Shown one piece after another: positions 1 to 10,870 of a stretch of 64,000 nt of DNA. Every line of letters starts with the position of its first letter. Positions within the stretch are counted from its first letter, which is position 1. Source of the stretch: Albimonas donghaensis (lineage in GTDB: Bacteria > Pseudomonadota > Alphaproteobacteria > Rhodobacterales > Rhodobacteraceae); NCBI RefSeq assembly GCF_900106695.1, contig NZ_FNMZ01000001.1:744001-808000 (forward strand), read 5' to 3'. The notes below the pieces were generated by a model. The model made no database searches. It saw nothing but the letters and a program-made list of their open reading frames with translations, and had not been told where the DNA came from. The translations under genes and the position numbers were made by a program.

Positions 1-631
1 GGGGGGCGGAGACCAGCCCGGCCAGCGCCGCCATGCCCAGCGTCGCGCCGCGCCAGCCGAAGGCCGCGTCCAGCGCGGACACGGTGGGGAAGGCGACCAG
101 CGTGGCGAAGCCCGCGACCAGCGTCACCGCGGTGATCGCCTTGCGCGCGCCCATGCCGCGGGCGCGGGTCAGCAGGGCGAAGCAGGGCTCGTAGAGGCAG
201 AAGGACGAGGCCGCGCCGACCAGCGCCCAGAGCGCGAAAAAGCTCCACAGGTTCTCGACCCGGCTCAGCATCGCCAGCGCCGCCGCGCCGACCAGCGCGC
301 CGGCGGGCATCATCCAGGGCGCGCGGCCCCGGTCGATCCAGGCGCCCGAGGTCGGCGCGCAGAGCGCGGTGGCGGCGAGGCACAGGCTCAGCCCCAGCGC
401 CGGCGAGGGGCCCTGGCCGGCGAAGGCGTCCTCGTAGCGGGCGAGCTGGGCGGGGAAGGTGTAGAACAGCGCCGACCAGCCCGCGACCTGCCCGAAGGCC
501 AGCAGCATCACCGAGCGGAACCGCGGCGGCCGGCCGGAGGGCGGGCCGGAAGCCGGCGCGGAAGCCGGGTTGGGGGAGGGGTTGGCGGACGGGATGGGGG
601 ACGGGCCCGCCGCGGGCGGCGATCCGGTCAT
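1..631 (-). CDS. MFS transporter, N-terminal part (runs off the window's left edge)
   Basis: Reading the minus strand from an ATG at 631 gives about 210 codons with no stop before the window edge. After a Pro/Ser/Ala-rich leader of about 35 residues come successive hydrophobic segments (beginning VMLLAFGQVAGW), separated by short charged loops, including an Arg-rich loop (WIDRGRAPW) of the kind found between TM2 and TM3 of major facilitator superfamily proteins. The gene is divergent from rpiA. The substrate cannot be inferred from this fragment. The true start may be an internal ATG near 511 that skips the low-complexity leader. The MFS call rests on the TM pattern and loop composition only. 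Confidence 0.7.
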   Translation of the reverse strand, partial: MTGSPPAAGPSPIPSANPSPNPASAPASGPPSGRPPRFRSVMLLAFGQVAGWSALFYTFPAQLARYEDAFAGQGPSPALGLSLCLAATALCAPTSGAWIDRGRAPWMMPAGALVGAAALAMLSRVENLWSFFALWALVGAASSFCLYEPCFALLTRARGMGARKAITAVTLVAGFATLVAFPTVSALDAAFGWRGATLGMAALAGLVSAP

Positions 632-993
632 GTGCGCGCGCCCGAAGCGCAGGGCGCCCGCCCCGCCCGCCCCGTCCGCCCCGCCCGCCCCGTCCGCCCG
701 GCCTGCGCAGCCTCCGCCGCCGCGCCGACGCGCCCGCGCGCCCGTTTCCGGTGATGCCCGACATCCATGATCCGCGTCCCTCCCGACCGCGCCGCTCTCC
801 GGCGTCTTCGCGCCGTGCGCCCCCCTGCTTGTCCGGGGGCGGCGGCGTGGCGCGGACGGTGGTCTCGCGCTCCGAACCGTATTAAACGGAACCCGAGTCG
901 GCCAAGGGCCGCTCCCGCCCCCGGACCGGTCCGCGCTGTCGCGCCCCGGACCGCACCGCCAGGGCGGCGCGAGGCGTCAGGAGGAGCCCGGCC
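632..993. other. Intergenic region between divergent MFS gene and rpiA
   Basis: About 360 bases with no convincing gene. It contains a perfect tandem duplication of an 18-bp C-rich unit (CCCCGCCCGCCCCGTCCG, 661-678 and 679-696). A slightly AT-richer patch around 880-892 could hold the rpiA promoter, but I cannot define -35 and -10 boxes. The rpiA Shine-Dalgarno (AGGAGG) lies at about 979-984. Confidence 0.5.
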
Positions 994-1740
994 ATGAGTC
1001 TCGATCGCAAGGAAATCGCCAAGCGCGCGGCCGCCGCGGCCGCCGTGGCGCTGGTGGAGGACGGCCACCGGCTGGGCCTCGGCACCGGCTCCACCGCCAA
1101 GTGGTTCGTCGAACTGCTGGCCGAGCGCGCCAAGGCCGAGGGGCTGGACCTGGTCTGCGTGCCGACCTCGCTGCGCACCGCGCGCCAGGCGCAGGCGGCG
1201 GGCCTCAAGGTGGTGACGCTGGACGAGGCCGGCTGGCTCGACCTCACCATCGACGGCGCCGACGAATTCGACCCCGACCTGAACCTGATCAAGGGCGGCG
1301 GCGGCGCGCTCCTGCAGGAGAAGATCGTGGCCACCGCCTCGGACCGGATGGTGGTGATCTCCGACGCCTCCAAGCAGGTCGAGCATCTGGGCGTGTTCCC
1401 GCTGCCGGTGGAGATCGCGACCTTCGGCTGGGAGACCACCAAGGCCATCGTCGAGGAAACGCTCGAGGACATGGACGTGGAGGGCAAGATCGCCACCCTG
1501 CGCATGGACAAGGACGAGCCCTACATCACCGATAACGGTAATTTCATCATCGACTGCCACCTGCGTCGTCTCGGCGATGCGGAGGAGCTGGCGCTGGCGC
1601 TGAACATGATCCCCGGCGTGGTGGAGACGGGGCTGTTCGTCGACATCGCCGACAGCGTGATCATAGGCTACGAGGATGGAACCACGGAAATCCTGTCGCT
1701 GGACGACGAGGATGACGAGGACGAGGCCGGCTTCGACTGA
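994..1740 (+). CDS. rpiA: Ribose-5-phosphate isomerase A
   Basis: Interconverts ribose 5-phosphate and ribulose 5-phosphate in the non-oxidative pentose phosphate pathway (cytosol). The 248-residue protein has the RpiA hallmarks in order: GTGSTA phosphate-binding loop near residue 30, the TIDGADE acidic motif near residue 85, and KGGGGALLQEK with the catalytic-region Lys near residue 100. An AGGAGG ribosome site sits about 9 bases before the ATG. Length fits the family (about 220-260) except for a very acidic C-terminal tail of Asp and Glu (ends DDEDEAGFD), which is unlikely to be part of the catalytic fold. It stands alone, with a strong hairpin 16 bases after its stop. Confidence 0.96.
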   Translation: MSLDRKEIAKRAAAAAAVALVEDGHRLGLGTGSTAKWFVELLAERAKAEGLDLVCVPTSLRTARQAQAAGLKVVTLDEAGWLDLTIDGADEFDPDLNLIKGGGGALLQEKIVATASDRMVVISDASKQVEHLGVFPLPVEIATFGWETTKAIVEETLEDMDVEGKIATLRMDKDEPYITDNGNFIIDCHLRRLGDAEELALALNMIPGVVETGLFVDIADSVIIGYEDGTTEILSLDDEDDEDEAGFD

Positions 1741-1755
1741 GGCCTCCCCTGGGCG

Positions 1756-1788
1756 GGCCGGGGGCGGGCCGGGCGCCCGCCCCCGGCC
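1756..1788 (+). terminator. GC-rich hairpin after rpiA
   Basis: A perfect 14-bp inverted repeat (1756-1769 with 1775-1788, 5-base loop) follows the rpiA stop. No T-run follows it, so it may act as a 3' stability element or a weak terminator rather than a canonical intrinsic terminator. Confidence 0.45.
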
Positions 1789-2021
1789 GCAGAAGCGGGC
1801 GCCAAGACGGCGCGTCGGCGCCGAAATCGCGGCGCCTCGGGTGACAATCGCGGCCCCGCGCCCCATGTGGGACGGGAGACGCGCTCCCCCCGATCGCGCA
1901 GGCCCCCGCGCGGGTCCACGGGTTCGGGAGCCGGGGTTCCGGGGCCGGGGTCTCGGGCTCCGGGCCGCAGGGCGCGAGGTTGAGGGGAGCCGCCCCGCAA
2001 GCCGCCAACAGGAGAGGGCGC

Positions 2022-3413
2022 ATGACCTACGACTACGACCTTTTCGTGATCGGCGGAGGCTCCGGCGGGGTCCGCGCCGCGCGCATGGCCGCCCAGACCG
2101 GCGCCCGGGTGGCCTCGGCCGAGGAGCACCGCTTCGGCGGCACCTGCGTGATCCGCGGCTGCGTGCCGAAAAAGCTGATGGTCTACGCCTCGGCCTTCTC
2201 CGAGGCCTTCGAGGACGCCGCCGGCTTCGGCTGGACGGTGGGCGAGCGGTCCTTCGACTGGTCCGCCTTCATGGCCGCCAAGAACGCCGAGATCGCCCGG
2301 CTGGAGGGCATCTACGCCCGTAACCTGGAGGGCGCGGGGGTCGAGCTGCACCGCACCCGCGCCACCGTCGCCGGCCCGCATTCGGTGCGGCTGGAGGATC
2401 ACGGCCGGGAGGTCACCGCGAAGCACATCCTGATCGCGGTCGGCGGCGCGCCCTTCGTGCCGGATTTCCCCGGCTCCCAGCACGCCATCACCTCGAACGA
2501 GCTGTTCGAGCTTCAGACCATGCCCCGACGGGTGGTGATCGTGGGCGGCGGCTACATCGCCTCCGAGTTCGCCGGCATCCTCAACGGGCTGGGCGCGCAG
2601 GTCACCCAGCTTTACCGCGGCGCGCGCATCCTGCGCGGCTTCGACGGGGAGACCGCGCAGTTCGTCCAGGACGAGATGATCCGCAAGGGCGTGGAGATCC
2701 GGCTCAACGCCGATGTCGCCGCCATTGAAAAGCCCGAGGTCGGCGGCCTGGTCGCGCTGCTCGACAGCGGCGAGCGGATCGAGGCCGACGCCGTGCTCTA
2801 CGCCACCGGGCGCTGGCCCAACACCACGGGCCTGGGGCTGGAGACGGCGGGGGTCGAGCTCGGCCCCAAGGGCGAGGTGAAGGTGGACCGGTATTCGGCC
2901 ACGTCCTGCCCCTCGATCCACGCGGTGGGCGACGTGACCGACCGGGTGGCGCTGACCCCCGTGGCGATCCGCGAGGGCGCGGCCTTCGTGCGCACGGTGT
3001 TCGAGGGCGAGCCGACCGCGGCGGACCATGAGCAGATCCCCACGGCGGTGTTCACCCAGCCCGAGATCGGCACCTGCGGCGAGAGCGAGGAAGCGGCCGC
3101 GGCGCGCGAGACGGTGGAGATCTACCGCGCCGCCTTCCGCCCGACCCTGCACACCCTGTCGGGCCGGGACGAGAAGATGCTGATGAAGCTCGTGGTCTCC
3201 AAGTCGAGCCGCAAGGTGCTGGGCTGCCATGTCGTGGGGCACGCGGCGGGGGAGATGATCCAGCTCGCCGGCGTGGCCATCAAGATGGGCGCGACCAAGG
3301 AGGATTTCGACCGCACCGTCGCCGTCCATCCCACCGCGGCGGAGGAGCTGGTGACGATGCGCGAGCCGTCGCGCACGGTCGGGCCCAGGGCCTCGATGGC
3401 CGCCGGGTCTTGA
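2022..3413 (+). CDS. gor: Glutathione-disulfide reductase
   Basis: FAD-dependent, NADPH-using reductase that regenerates glutathione in the cytosol. The 463-residue protein starts MTYDYDLFVIGGGSGG (FAD-binding GxGxxG). It has the redox-active disulfide in GGTCVIRGCVPKK (Cys42 and Cys47), a second Rossmann motif (VVIVGGGYIASE) for NADPH, and the C-terminal catalytic His in VAVHPTAAEE. The CVIRGC active site and the VNxGC-free pattern match glutathione reductases rather than lipoamide dehydrogenases. The start at 2022 is chosen because CAGGAG precedes it and the GxGxxG motif then sits at the N-terminus. An upstream in-frame ATG would add 14 unlikely residues. It is typically a housekeeping oxidative-stress gene. 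Confidence 0.95.
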   Translation: MTYDYDLFVIGGGSGGVRAARMAAQTGARVASAEEHRFGGTCVIRGCVPKKLMVYASAFSEAFEDAAGFGWTVGERSFDWSAFMAAKNAEIARLEGIYARNLEGAGVELHRTRATVAGPHSVRLEDHGREVTAKHILIAVGGAPFVPDFPGSQHAITSNELFELQTMPRRVVIVGGGYIASEFAGILNGLGAQVTQLYRGARILRGFDGETAQFVQDEMIRKGVEIRLNADVAAIEKPEVGGLVALLDSGERIEADAVLYATGRWPNTTGLGLETAGVELGPKGEVKVDRYSATSCPSIHAVGDVTDRVALTPVAIREGAAFVRTVFEGEPTAADHEQIPTAVFTQPEIGTCGESEEAAAARETVEIYRAAFRPTLHTLSGRDEKMLMKLVVSKSSRKVLGCHVVGHAAGEMIQLAGVAIKMGATKEDFDRTVAVHPTAAEELVTMREPSRTVGPRASMAAGS

Positions 3414-3629
3414 CCGCGGCGCCCTGACGCGCATGGTTCGTAGGCCGCCGACGCCCGAGGGCGCAGGCGCTGAATTTCCGGGGGCGCGGGACGCGCCGCC
3501 GACGAGATGAGGTCCGGGGGCGCACGCGCCGCGGACCAGGGAACGTCCGGCGGCGCGCGGCGCCCCGGACAAGCGATGATCGGCGGCGCTTCGCGCGGTC
3601 GAGACCAATCCGGGAGGACGATCAAAGAT

Positions 3630-4829
3630 ATGCCCTTCAGCAACAACTCCGGCGGCCCGTGGGGCGGTGGGGGCAAGGACAAGAATTCGGGCTCGGGCGA
3701 CCGCGGTCCCTGGGGCGGCGGCGGCAGAGGCGGCGGCGGCGGCGGGAATGGCGGCGGCGATCAGGGTCCGGACATGGACGAGCTCCTGCGCCAGGGCCGC
3801 GATCGGCTGAAGGTCATCTTCGGCGGCGGCGGTCAGGGCGGCGGCGGCAATCGCGGCGGCGGCGGGGGCTCCGGCCTTCCCGAGGGCATCGGCCGCGGCG
3901 GCTGGATCATCGCGATCATCGCCGCCACCGGCGCCTGGCTCGCGGCCTCGCTCTACACCGTCGACACCTCCGAGCAGTCGGTGGAGCTGCGGCTCGGCGA
4001 ATTCGCCGGGATCGGGAACGAGGGCCTGAACCTCGCGCCCTGGCCGCTCTATACCTACGAAGTCCTGCCGGTCACCCGCGAGAACGTCATCAACATCGGC
4101 CAGAACGCGGTCCGCTCCTCCGGCGGGTCCCGGCAGTCCGACATGGGGCTGATGCTGACGGGCGACGAGAACATCGTCGACGTCGACTACCAGGTGGTGT
4201 GGAACATTGCGGACCCCGCGCGGTTCCTGTTCAACCTGGCCGAGCCTGAGGCGACCATCCGCGCGGTGTCGGAAGCGGCGATGCGCGAGGTCATCGGCAA
4301 GTCCGAGCTCGCGCCCATCCTCAACCGCGACCGCGCCATCGTCTCCCAGGACGTGCAGGCGCTGATCCAGTCGACGCTGGAAGGCTACGAGGCCGGCGTG
4401 AACATCGTCCGGGTCAACTTCGACAAGGCCGACCCCCCGCGTGAGGTCATCGACGCCTTCCGCGACGTGCAGGCGGCGGGGCAGGACCGGGTCCGGTCCG
4501 AGAACACCGCCGAGGCCTACGCCAACCGCGCGCTGGCCGAGGCCCGCGGCCAGTCGGCCCAGCTGGTGCAGGAGGCCGAGGCCTACAACGCCCAGACCGT
4601 CAACGACGCGCAGGGCGACGCGGCCCGCTTCCTCGCCATCCTGGCCGAGTACCGCAACGCCGAGGACGTGACCCGCAAGCGTCTCTATCTCGAAACCATG
4701 GAGAAGGTGCTGGGCGACGTCGACAAGATCGTGATCGAGGACGGCGTGTCCGGCTCGGGCTCCGGCGGGGGAGGCGGCGTGCTGCCCTATCTGCCGCTCG
4801 ACCAGCTTCGCAAGGGAGGGAACCAGTGA
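3630..4829 (+). CDS. hflK: FtsH protease modulator HflK (SPFH/band-7 protein)
   Basis: Membrane-anchored SPFH protein that with HflC forms the periplasmic HflKC cage around FtsH. The 399-residue product has a long Gly/Asn-rich cytoplasmic N-terminus (residues about 7-85, many GGGG tracts), one transmembrane helix at about 89-110, then the band-7 domain (SVELRLGEFAG onward) and an Ala/Glu-rich coiled coil (residues about 285-340). It ends in a short Gly/Ser tail. GGGAGG precedes the ATG at 3630, and further in-frame upstream ATGs lack this. The stop codon overlaps the hflC start (TGATG), indicating translational coupling. Confidence 0.94.
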   Translation: MPFSNNSGGPWGGGGKDKNSGSGDRGPWGGGGRGGGGGGNGGGDQGPDMDELLRQGRDRLKVIFGGGGQGGGGNRGGGGGSGLPEGIGRGGWIIAIIAATGAWLAASLYTVDTSEQSVELRLGEFAGIGNEGLNLAPWPLYTYEVLPVTRENVINIGQNAVRSSGGSRQSDMGLMLTGDENIVDVDYQVVWNIADPARFLFNLAEPEATIRAVSEAAMREVIGKSELAPILNRDRAIVSQDVQALIQSTLEGYEAGVNIVRVNFDKADPPREVIDAFRDVQAAGQDRVRSENTAEAYANRALAEARGQSAQLVQEAEAYNAQTVNDAQGDAARFLAILAEYRNAEDVTRKRLYLETMEKVLGDVDKIVIEDGVSGSGSGGGGGVLPYLPLDQLRKGGNQ

Positions 4830-5722
4830 TGCGGAAACTTCCGATCCTGCTCGTCGCCCTCGCGGTGGCGATCTTCGTGCTGATCAATTCGGTGTTCATC
4901 GTCGACGAACGTCAGCAGGCCCTGAAGCTCCAGTTCGGCCAGGTGGTCGGCGAGACGCAGGGCTACCGGGAACCCGGGCTCTACTTCAAGATCCCGCTGG
5001 TCCAGAACGTGACCTACTACGAGGACCGCATCCTGCCGCTGGAAGGCGGGGAGCTCGAGATCACGCCGATCGACGACCGCCGTCTGGTGGTCGACGCCTT
5101 CGCGCGCTGGCGGATCACCGATCCGGTCCGCTTCCGCCAGGCGGTGTCGAACGAGCTGGCCGCGCTGCCGCGGCTGGAGCGCGTGCTCAACGCCTCGCTG
5201 CGCGAGGTTCTGGGCTCGGTCACGTCGGACACCATCCTGTCGGACGAGCGTTCCGACCTGATGACCCGGATCCGCGACACGGCGCGGGCGCAGACCCTGA
5301 ACCTGGGCGTTCAGATCGTCGACGTGCGTCTTCGCCGGGTGGACCTGCCGCAGCAGAACCTGCAGGCCACCTTCCAGCGGATGCAGGCCGAGCGTGAGCG
5401 CGAAGCCGCGGACGAGCGGGCCCGAGGCGAGGAAGCCGGCCAGCGGATCCGCGCCAACGCCGACCGTCAGGCGATCGAGCTGGTCTCCCAGGCCCGCAAG
5501 GAGAGCGAGATCATCCGAGGCGAGGCCGACGCGGAGCGCAACAAGGTCTTCGCCGAGGCCTTCGGGCAGGACGAGGAGTTCTTCGCCTTCTACCGGAGCC
5601 TCCGGGCCTATGAGAGCGCGATGAAGGGGACGAACACCTCGCTGGTGATCTCTCCCAACAGCGAGTTCTTCCGCTACTTCCTGCCCGGCGGCGCCGACGC
5701 GCCGGCGGCGGGCGACCAGTAA
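4829..5722 (+). CDS. hflC: FtsH protease modulator HflC (SPFH/band-7 protein)
   Basis: Partner of HflK in the inner-membrane HflKC complex that regulates FtsH proteolysis. The 297-residue product has a single N-terminal transmembrane helix (about residues 4-24, LPILLVALAVAIFVLINSVF), the band-7 domain with the typical VDERQQALKLQFG opening, and a charged coiled-coil stretch with many Arg/Glu/Ala (about 185-240). The ATG at 4829 is preferred: GGGAGGG lies 8 bases upstream. A GTG one codon earlier is the alternative. Part of the hflK-hflC-DUF2065-degP run. Confidence 0.95.
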   Translation: MRKLPILLVALAVAIFVLINSVFIVDERQQALKLQFGQVVGETQGYREPGLYFKIPLVQNVTYYEDRILPLEGGELEITPIDDRRLVVDAFARWRITDPVRFRQAVSNELAALPRLERVLNASLREVLGSVTSDTILSDERSDLMTRIRDTARAQTLNLGVQIVDVRLRRVDLPQQNLQATFQRMQAEREREAADERARGEEAGQRIRANADRQAIELVSQARKESEIIRGEADAERNKVFAEAFGQDEEFFAFYRSLRAYESAMKGTNTSLVISPNSEFFRYFLPGGADAPAAGDQ

Positions 5723-5737
5723 GGAGGGCGCGCAGGA

Positions 5738-5920
5738 ATGCGCGACCTCATCTTCGCCCTCGGCGCCATCCTGGCCGCCGAGGGCTTTCTGCTCGCCATC
5801 GCGCCGGACCGGATGGAACGGCTGATGGAGACCATGCGCCTGATGGGGCCGGAGCGGCTGCGCTATGCGGGCCTGCTCGCCGCGGCGCTCGGCGTCGGGC
5901 TGCTCGCCCTGGCGCACTGA
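5738..5920 (+). CDS. DUF2065 family small membrane protein
   Basis: A 60-residue protein with two hydrophobic segments (residues about 2-20 and 42-58), separated by a short charged loop containing APDRMERLMETM. This matches the YjeT/DUF2065 family, which very often follows hflKC; its biochemical role is not known. It starts 15 bases after hflC with AAGGAGG upstream of the ATG, so it is clearly in the operon. The family association suggests membrane proteostasis, but that is inference from context. Confidence 0.88.
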   Translation: MRDLIFALGAILAAEGFLLAIAPDRMERLMETMRLMGPERLRYAGLLAAALGVGLLALAH

Positions 5921-6229
5921 GGCTTCGGCCCGCCCCGCGCTCGCCTCCTCCGGCTCGCTCGCGTCGATGTCCCGTCGGTCTCCGGGGGGGATTCCCGGGG
6001 GGGTGTTTGCGGGCCGCGCCGCGCCCGACGCGAAAATTCCCATCCCCGCGCTCTCGACGTTGTGACGGCGCTGAAGCGCGCTATGGTTGCGTGGTGGCGA
6101 AAACACCACATCTACGGCGCGGACCTGATCGACCGGACGCGCCCCGCGCCCCGCCCCGCCCCCCTCGCGCGTTGCGCGCAGGGACAGGGGCCGCGCAGAG
6201 GCCGCCGGACCAGCTGGAGGACCGAAGAC
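5921..6229 (+). other. Intergenic leader upstream of the Do protease
   Basis: 309 bases without a convincing gene; an in-frame ATG at 6062 opens a reading frame into the protease but gives an Arg/Pro-rich, non-signal-like N-terminus. A sigma-70-like pair, TTGTGA at 6060-6065 and TATGGT at 6082-6087 (16-base spacing), could drive degP with a leader of about 135 bases. Transcription reading in from hflKC is equally possible. Confidence 0.35.
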
Positions 6230-7765
<1,536 letters not shown>

Positions 7766-7804
7766 CGCCCGCCTGAGCCGCCGGGCGCGCCCGGCCCCGC
7801 CGCA

Positions 7805-7836
7805 ACGCCGTCCCCGGTCCGCCGGGGGCGGCGTTT
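7805..7836 (+). terminator. Intrinsic terminator after the Do protease
   Basis: 13-bp stem (7805-7817 with 7822-7834, one G-T pair) with a TCCG loop, followed by TTTCG. It lies 40 bases after the protease stop and closes the hflKC-degP transcription unit. Confidence 0.65.
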
Positions 7837-7923
7837 CGCGTTCGGGGTGCGTGGCGGCCTGCTTGCCCGGGGCGCGTGTCCGGGGGATGCTCCGCGCCTG
7901 ACGGACGCAGGGGAGGGGCGGGG

Positions 7924-9309
7924 ATGGCTGGAACGGATGCGGGCGCGCGGGGGTTTCTCCAGGCGATCCGGGCGGCGCTGGGGGGCGACCCGGATGCCGA
8001 CGCGGCGGTGACGTTCGAGGGGGAAGGGGCGCTGCGCTCCTGCCTTCCGGTGACGGATCTCGCGGCGGGGTCGGTGGCGGCGGCGTGCCTGGCGGCGGCG
8101 GAGTATCGCGCAGCTTCGGGCGGGCCCCCGCCGGCGGTCCGGGTGGATCGGCGGCTGGCCTCGCTGTGGTTCCGCGCCTCGGTCCGGCCGGGATGGGATG
8201 CGCCGCCGGCCTGGGATTCGCTGGCGGGCGACTACGCGACGGCCGATGGCTGGATCAAGCTGCACACCAACGCCCCCCATCACCGCGCCGCCGCCCTGCG
8301 CGCCCTCGGGCTCGGGTCGGAGGGCACGCGCGAGGCGGTGGCGGAGGCGGTCGCCGGCTGGCGGGCCGAGGCGCTGGAGGCGGCGGTGGTCGGGCAGGGC
8401 GGCTGCGCGGCGGAGATGCGTGGACTGGAGGCCTGGCGCGCCCATCCGCAGGGCGCGGCGGTGCGGGCCGCGCCGCTGGTCCTGCTGGACCGGGGCGAGG
8501 CCGGCCCCGCCTTGCCGCCCATGGCAGACGCCGCGCGCCCGCTGGCGGGGCTGCGGGTGCTGGACCTGACGCGCATTCTCGCCGGTCCGGTCGCCACCCG
8601 CTTCCTCGCCGGGCTGGGCGCGGAGGTCCTGCGCATCGATCCGCCGGACTGGGAGGAGCCGTCGCTGGAACCCGAAGTGACGCTGGGCAAGCGCTGCGCC
8701 CGGCTCGATCTGCGGACGGAGCCGGGGCGGGCGCGGTTCCTCGCGCTGTTGTCCGGCGCGGACATGATCCTTCACGGCTACCGCCCCGGCGCGCTGGAGG
8801 GGCTGGGGCTGGGGCCCGAGGTCCGCGCCGCCGCGCGGCCGGGTCTGGTGGACGTCTCGCTGTGCGCCTACGGGTTTTCCGGGCCCTGGGCGGGGCGGCG
8901 GGGCTTCGACAGCCTTGTGCAGCTTTCCTCCGGAATCGCCGCGCTGGAGATGGCGGCGGCGGGGCTGGAGCGGCCCGGCGCGCTTCCGGTGCAGGCGCTG
9001 GACCATGCCGCCGGCTATATCCTCGCCGCCGCCGCGCTGCGCGGGCTGACGGGGCGGCGGACGGATGGACGGAGGATGCGGGCGCGGACCTCGCTGGCCC
9101 GCTGCGCGGCGCTGCTGACCGAGGGCGGGGCGGGGCCGGTGCGCGGCGACCTGGGCGCGGCGGAGGCGGCGGACCACGCCCCCGCGCCCGAGCGCACGGT
9201 CTGGGGAGAGGCCCTGCGTCTGCGCCCGCCGGCCTTGATCGAGGGCGCGCCCCTGGCCTGGGACCGGCCGGCGGGGCCGTTGGGGACGTCGCCGGCCGCA
9301 TGGCTTTGA
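7924..9309 (+). CDS. CaiB/BaiF (class III) CoA-transferase family protein
   Basis: A 461-residue protein whose C-terminal 260 residues carry the family III CoA-transferase pattern: LAGLRVLDLTRILAGPVATRFLAGLGAEVLRID, then LDLRTEPGRA, then HGYRPGALEGLGLG. Asp360 in ALDHAAG aligns with the catalytic Asp of formyl-CoA transferase (by motif). The N-terminal about 190 residues resemble the family's small domain (AGDYATADGWIKLHT), so the order looks rearranged compared with a classical CaiB. Substrates cannot be inferred. GGGAGGGGCGGGG precedes the ATG at 7924; an ATG 16 codons upstream is less likely. It is monocistronic and convergent with accC. Confidence 0.82.
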   Translation: MAGTDAGARGFLQAIRAALGGDPDADAAVTFEGEGALRSCLPVTDLAAGSVAAACLAAAEYRAASGGPPPAVRVDRRLASLWFRASVRPGWDAPPAWDSLAGDYATADGWIKLHTNAPHHRAAALRALGLGSEGTREAVAEAVAGWRAEALEAAVVGQGGCAAEMRGLEAWRAHPQGAAVRAAPLVLLDRGEAGPALPPMADAARPLAGLRVLDLTRILAGPVATRFLAGLGAEVLRIDPPDWEEPSLEPEVTLGKRCARLDLRTEPGRARFLALLSGADMILHGYRPGALEGLGLGPEVRAAARPGLVDVSLCAYGFSGPWAGRRGFDSLVQLSSGIAALEMAAAGLERPGALPVQALDHAAGYILAAAALRGLTGRRTDGRRMRARTSLARCAALLTEGGAGPVRGDLGAAEAADHAPAPERTVWGEALRLRPPALIEGAPLAWDRPAGPLGTSPAAWL

Positions 9310-9449
9310 GCGCGACGGCGCGGCGCGGATCCAGGGACGGCTAAGCGCCCGGACGCACGACCCGTGGGCTCGCCCTGCGCCTGCGCGGAGCGGGCCAGCG
9401 GCCTGAATGTTCGGGGGCGGAGGGAATGTGCGGGGGCGGCGGGAATGGG

Positions 9450-9479
9450 CGGGCTCCCGTCGCGAGGGACGGAAGCCCG
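9450..9479. terminator. Possible shared hairpin between CoA-transferase gene and accC
   Basis: Imperfect inverted repeat (CGGGCT at 9450-9455 with AGCCCG at 9474-9479, continued by CCGTC/GACGG after one mismatch) sits just beyond the accC stop between convergent genes. There is no T-run on either strand, so function as a terminator is uncertain. Confidence 0.3.
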
Positions 9480-9484
9480 GTCGG

Positions 9485-10831
9485 TCAGCGCGCGGCGCCG
9501 GCCAGCCATTTCTCCAGCCAGTGGATGTCGTAATTCCCGGCTTCCACGTCCGGGTCGCGGGTCAGCGCGTCGAACAGGGGCAGCGTGGTGTCGATGCCGT
9601 CCACGATCATCTCCGACAACGCGCGGCGCAGGCGGGCGATGGCGGTGGGACGGTCCTCGGCATGCACGATCAGCTTGCCGATCAGGCTGTCATAGTAAGG
9701 CGGGATCCGGTAGCCGCGATAGATGGCGCTGTCCATGCGCACGCCCAGCCCGCCGGGGGCGTGATAGGCGGTGATCTCACCCGGGCAGGGGGCGAAGTCG
9801 GGCAGACGCTCGGCGTTCAGGCGGCATTCGATGGCGTGGCCTTCGGGGCGCAGCGTGGCCTGGTCGAAGGACATGGGCAGGCCGGCGGCGACGCGGATCT
9901 GCTCCTTCACCAGGTCGACGCGCCAGACGGCCTCGGTCACCGGGTGCTCGACCTGAAGGCGGGTGTTCATTTCGATGAAATAGAACTCCCCGTTCTCCCA
10001 CAGGAATTCGATGGTGCCGGCGCCGCGGTAGTTCATCGCCGCGATGGCCTCGGCGCAGGTGGCGCCGATGCGGGCGCGGTCGGCCTCCAGCAGCACCGGA
10101 GAGGGGCATTCCTCGAACACCTTCTGGTGGCGGCGCTGGAGGGAGCAGTCGCGTTCGCCAAGATGCACCGCGCGGCCCTTGCCGTCGCCGAACACCTGGA
10201 TCTCGATATGCCGGGGCGCGCCCAGGTATTTCTCCAGGTAGACGGCGTCGTCGCCGAAGGCGGCCCGCGCCTCGGAGCGGGCGGAAGCGAAGGCGTTGGG
10301 CAGTTCGGCGGCGGTGCGCGCCACCTTCATGCCGCGGCCGCCGCCCCCCGCGCTGGCCTTGACCAGCACCGGAAAGCCGATGTCGGCGGCGACGTCCATC
10401 GCCTCCTCGGCCGTGGTCACGGCGCCGTCGGAGCCGGGCACGCAGGGCACGCCCAGGGCCTTCATGGTGTCCTTGGCGGCGATCTTGTCGCCCATCACCC
10501 GGATATGCTCGGCGGTCGGGCCGATGAAGGCGAGCCCGTGATCCTCCACCACCTGCACGAAGGTGGCGTTCTCGGAGAGGAAGCCGTAGCCGGGATGGAT
10601 CGCCTCTGCCCCGGTGATCTCGCAGGCCGAGATCAGGGCGGGCATGTTGAGATAGGATTGCGTCGCCGAGGGCGGGCCGATGCACACGCTCTCATCGGCC
10701 ATGCGGACATGCATGGCGTCGGCGTCGGCGGTGGAATGCACCGCGACGGTGGCGATGCCCAGCTCGCGGCACGCGCGGTGGATCCGCAGCGCGATCTCGC
10801 CGCGATTGGCGATCAGGACCTTGTTGAACAT
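9485..10831 (-). CDS. accC: Acetyl-CoA carboxylase, biotin carboxylase subunit
   Basis: ATP-dependent carboxylation of the biotin on BCCP, the first half-reaction of malonyl-CoA synthesis. The 448-residue product begins [16 protein letters not shown], has the ATP-grasp glycine-rich loop ([13 protein letters not shown]), the [19 protein letters not shown] motif and the catalytic [13 protein letters not shown] segment. Length equals the usual 445-450. It lies 39 bases downstream of accB in the standard accBC order. The carboxyltransferase genes accA and accD are not in this window. Confidence 0.98.
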   Translation of the reverse strand: MFNKVLIANRGEIALRIHRACRELGIATVAVHSTADADAMHVRMADESVCIGPPSATQSYLNMPALISACEITGAEAIHPGYGFLSENATFVQVVEDHGLAFIGPTAEHIRVMGDKIAAKDTMKALGVPCVPGSDGAVTTAEEAMDVAADIGFPVLVKASAGGGGRGMKVARTAAELPNAFASARSEARAAFGDDAVYLEKYLGAPRHIEIQVFGDGKGRAVHLGERDCSLQRRHQKVFEECPSPVLLEADRARIGATCAEAIAAMNYRGAGTIEFLWENGEFYFIEMNTRLQVEHPVTEAVWRVDLVKEQIRVAAGLPMSFDQATLRPEGHAIECRLNAERLPDFAPCPGEITAYHAPGGLGVRMDSAIYRGYRIPPYYDSLIGKLIVHAEDRPTAIARLRRALSEMIVDGIDTTLPLFDALTRDPDVEAGNYDIHWLEKWLAGAAR

Positions 10832-10870
10832 CCGATTATCCCCGGACCAGCCTTGCAGAGACCCGGCGGG

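Noticed and set aside
661-696. CRISPR-like or regulatory repeat
   Set aside because: Only two contiguous copies of a simple C/G-rich 18-mer with no spacers; a slippage-type duplication.
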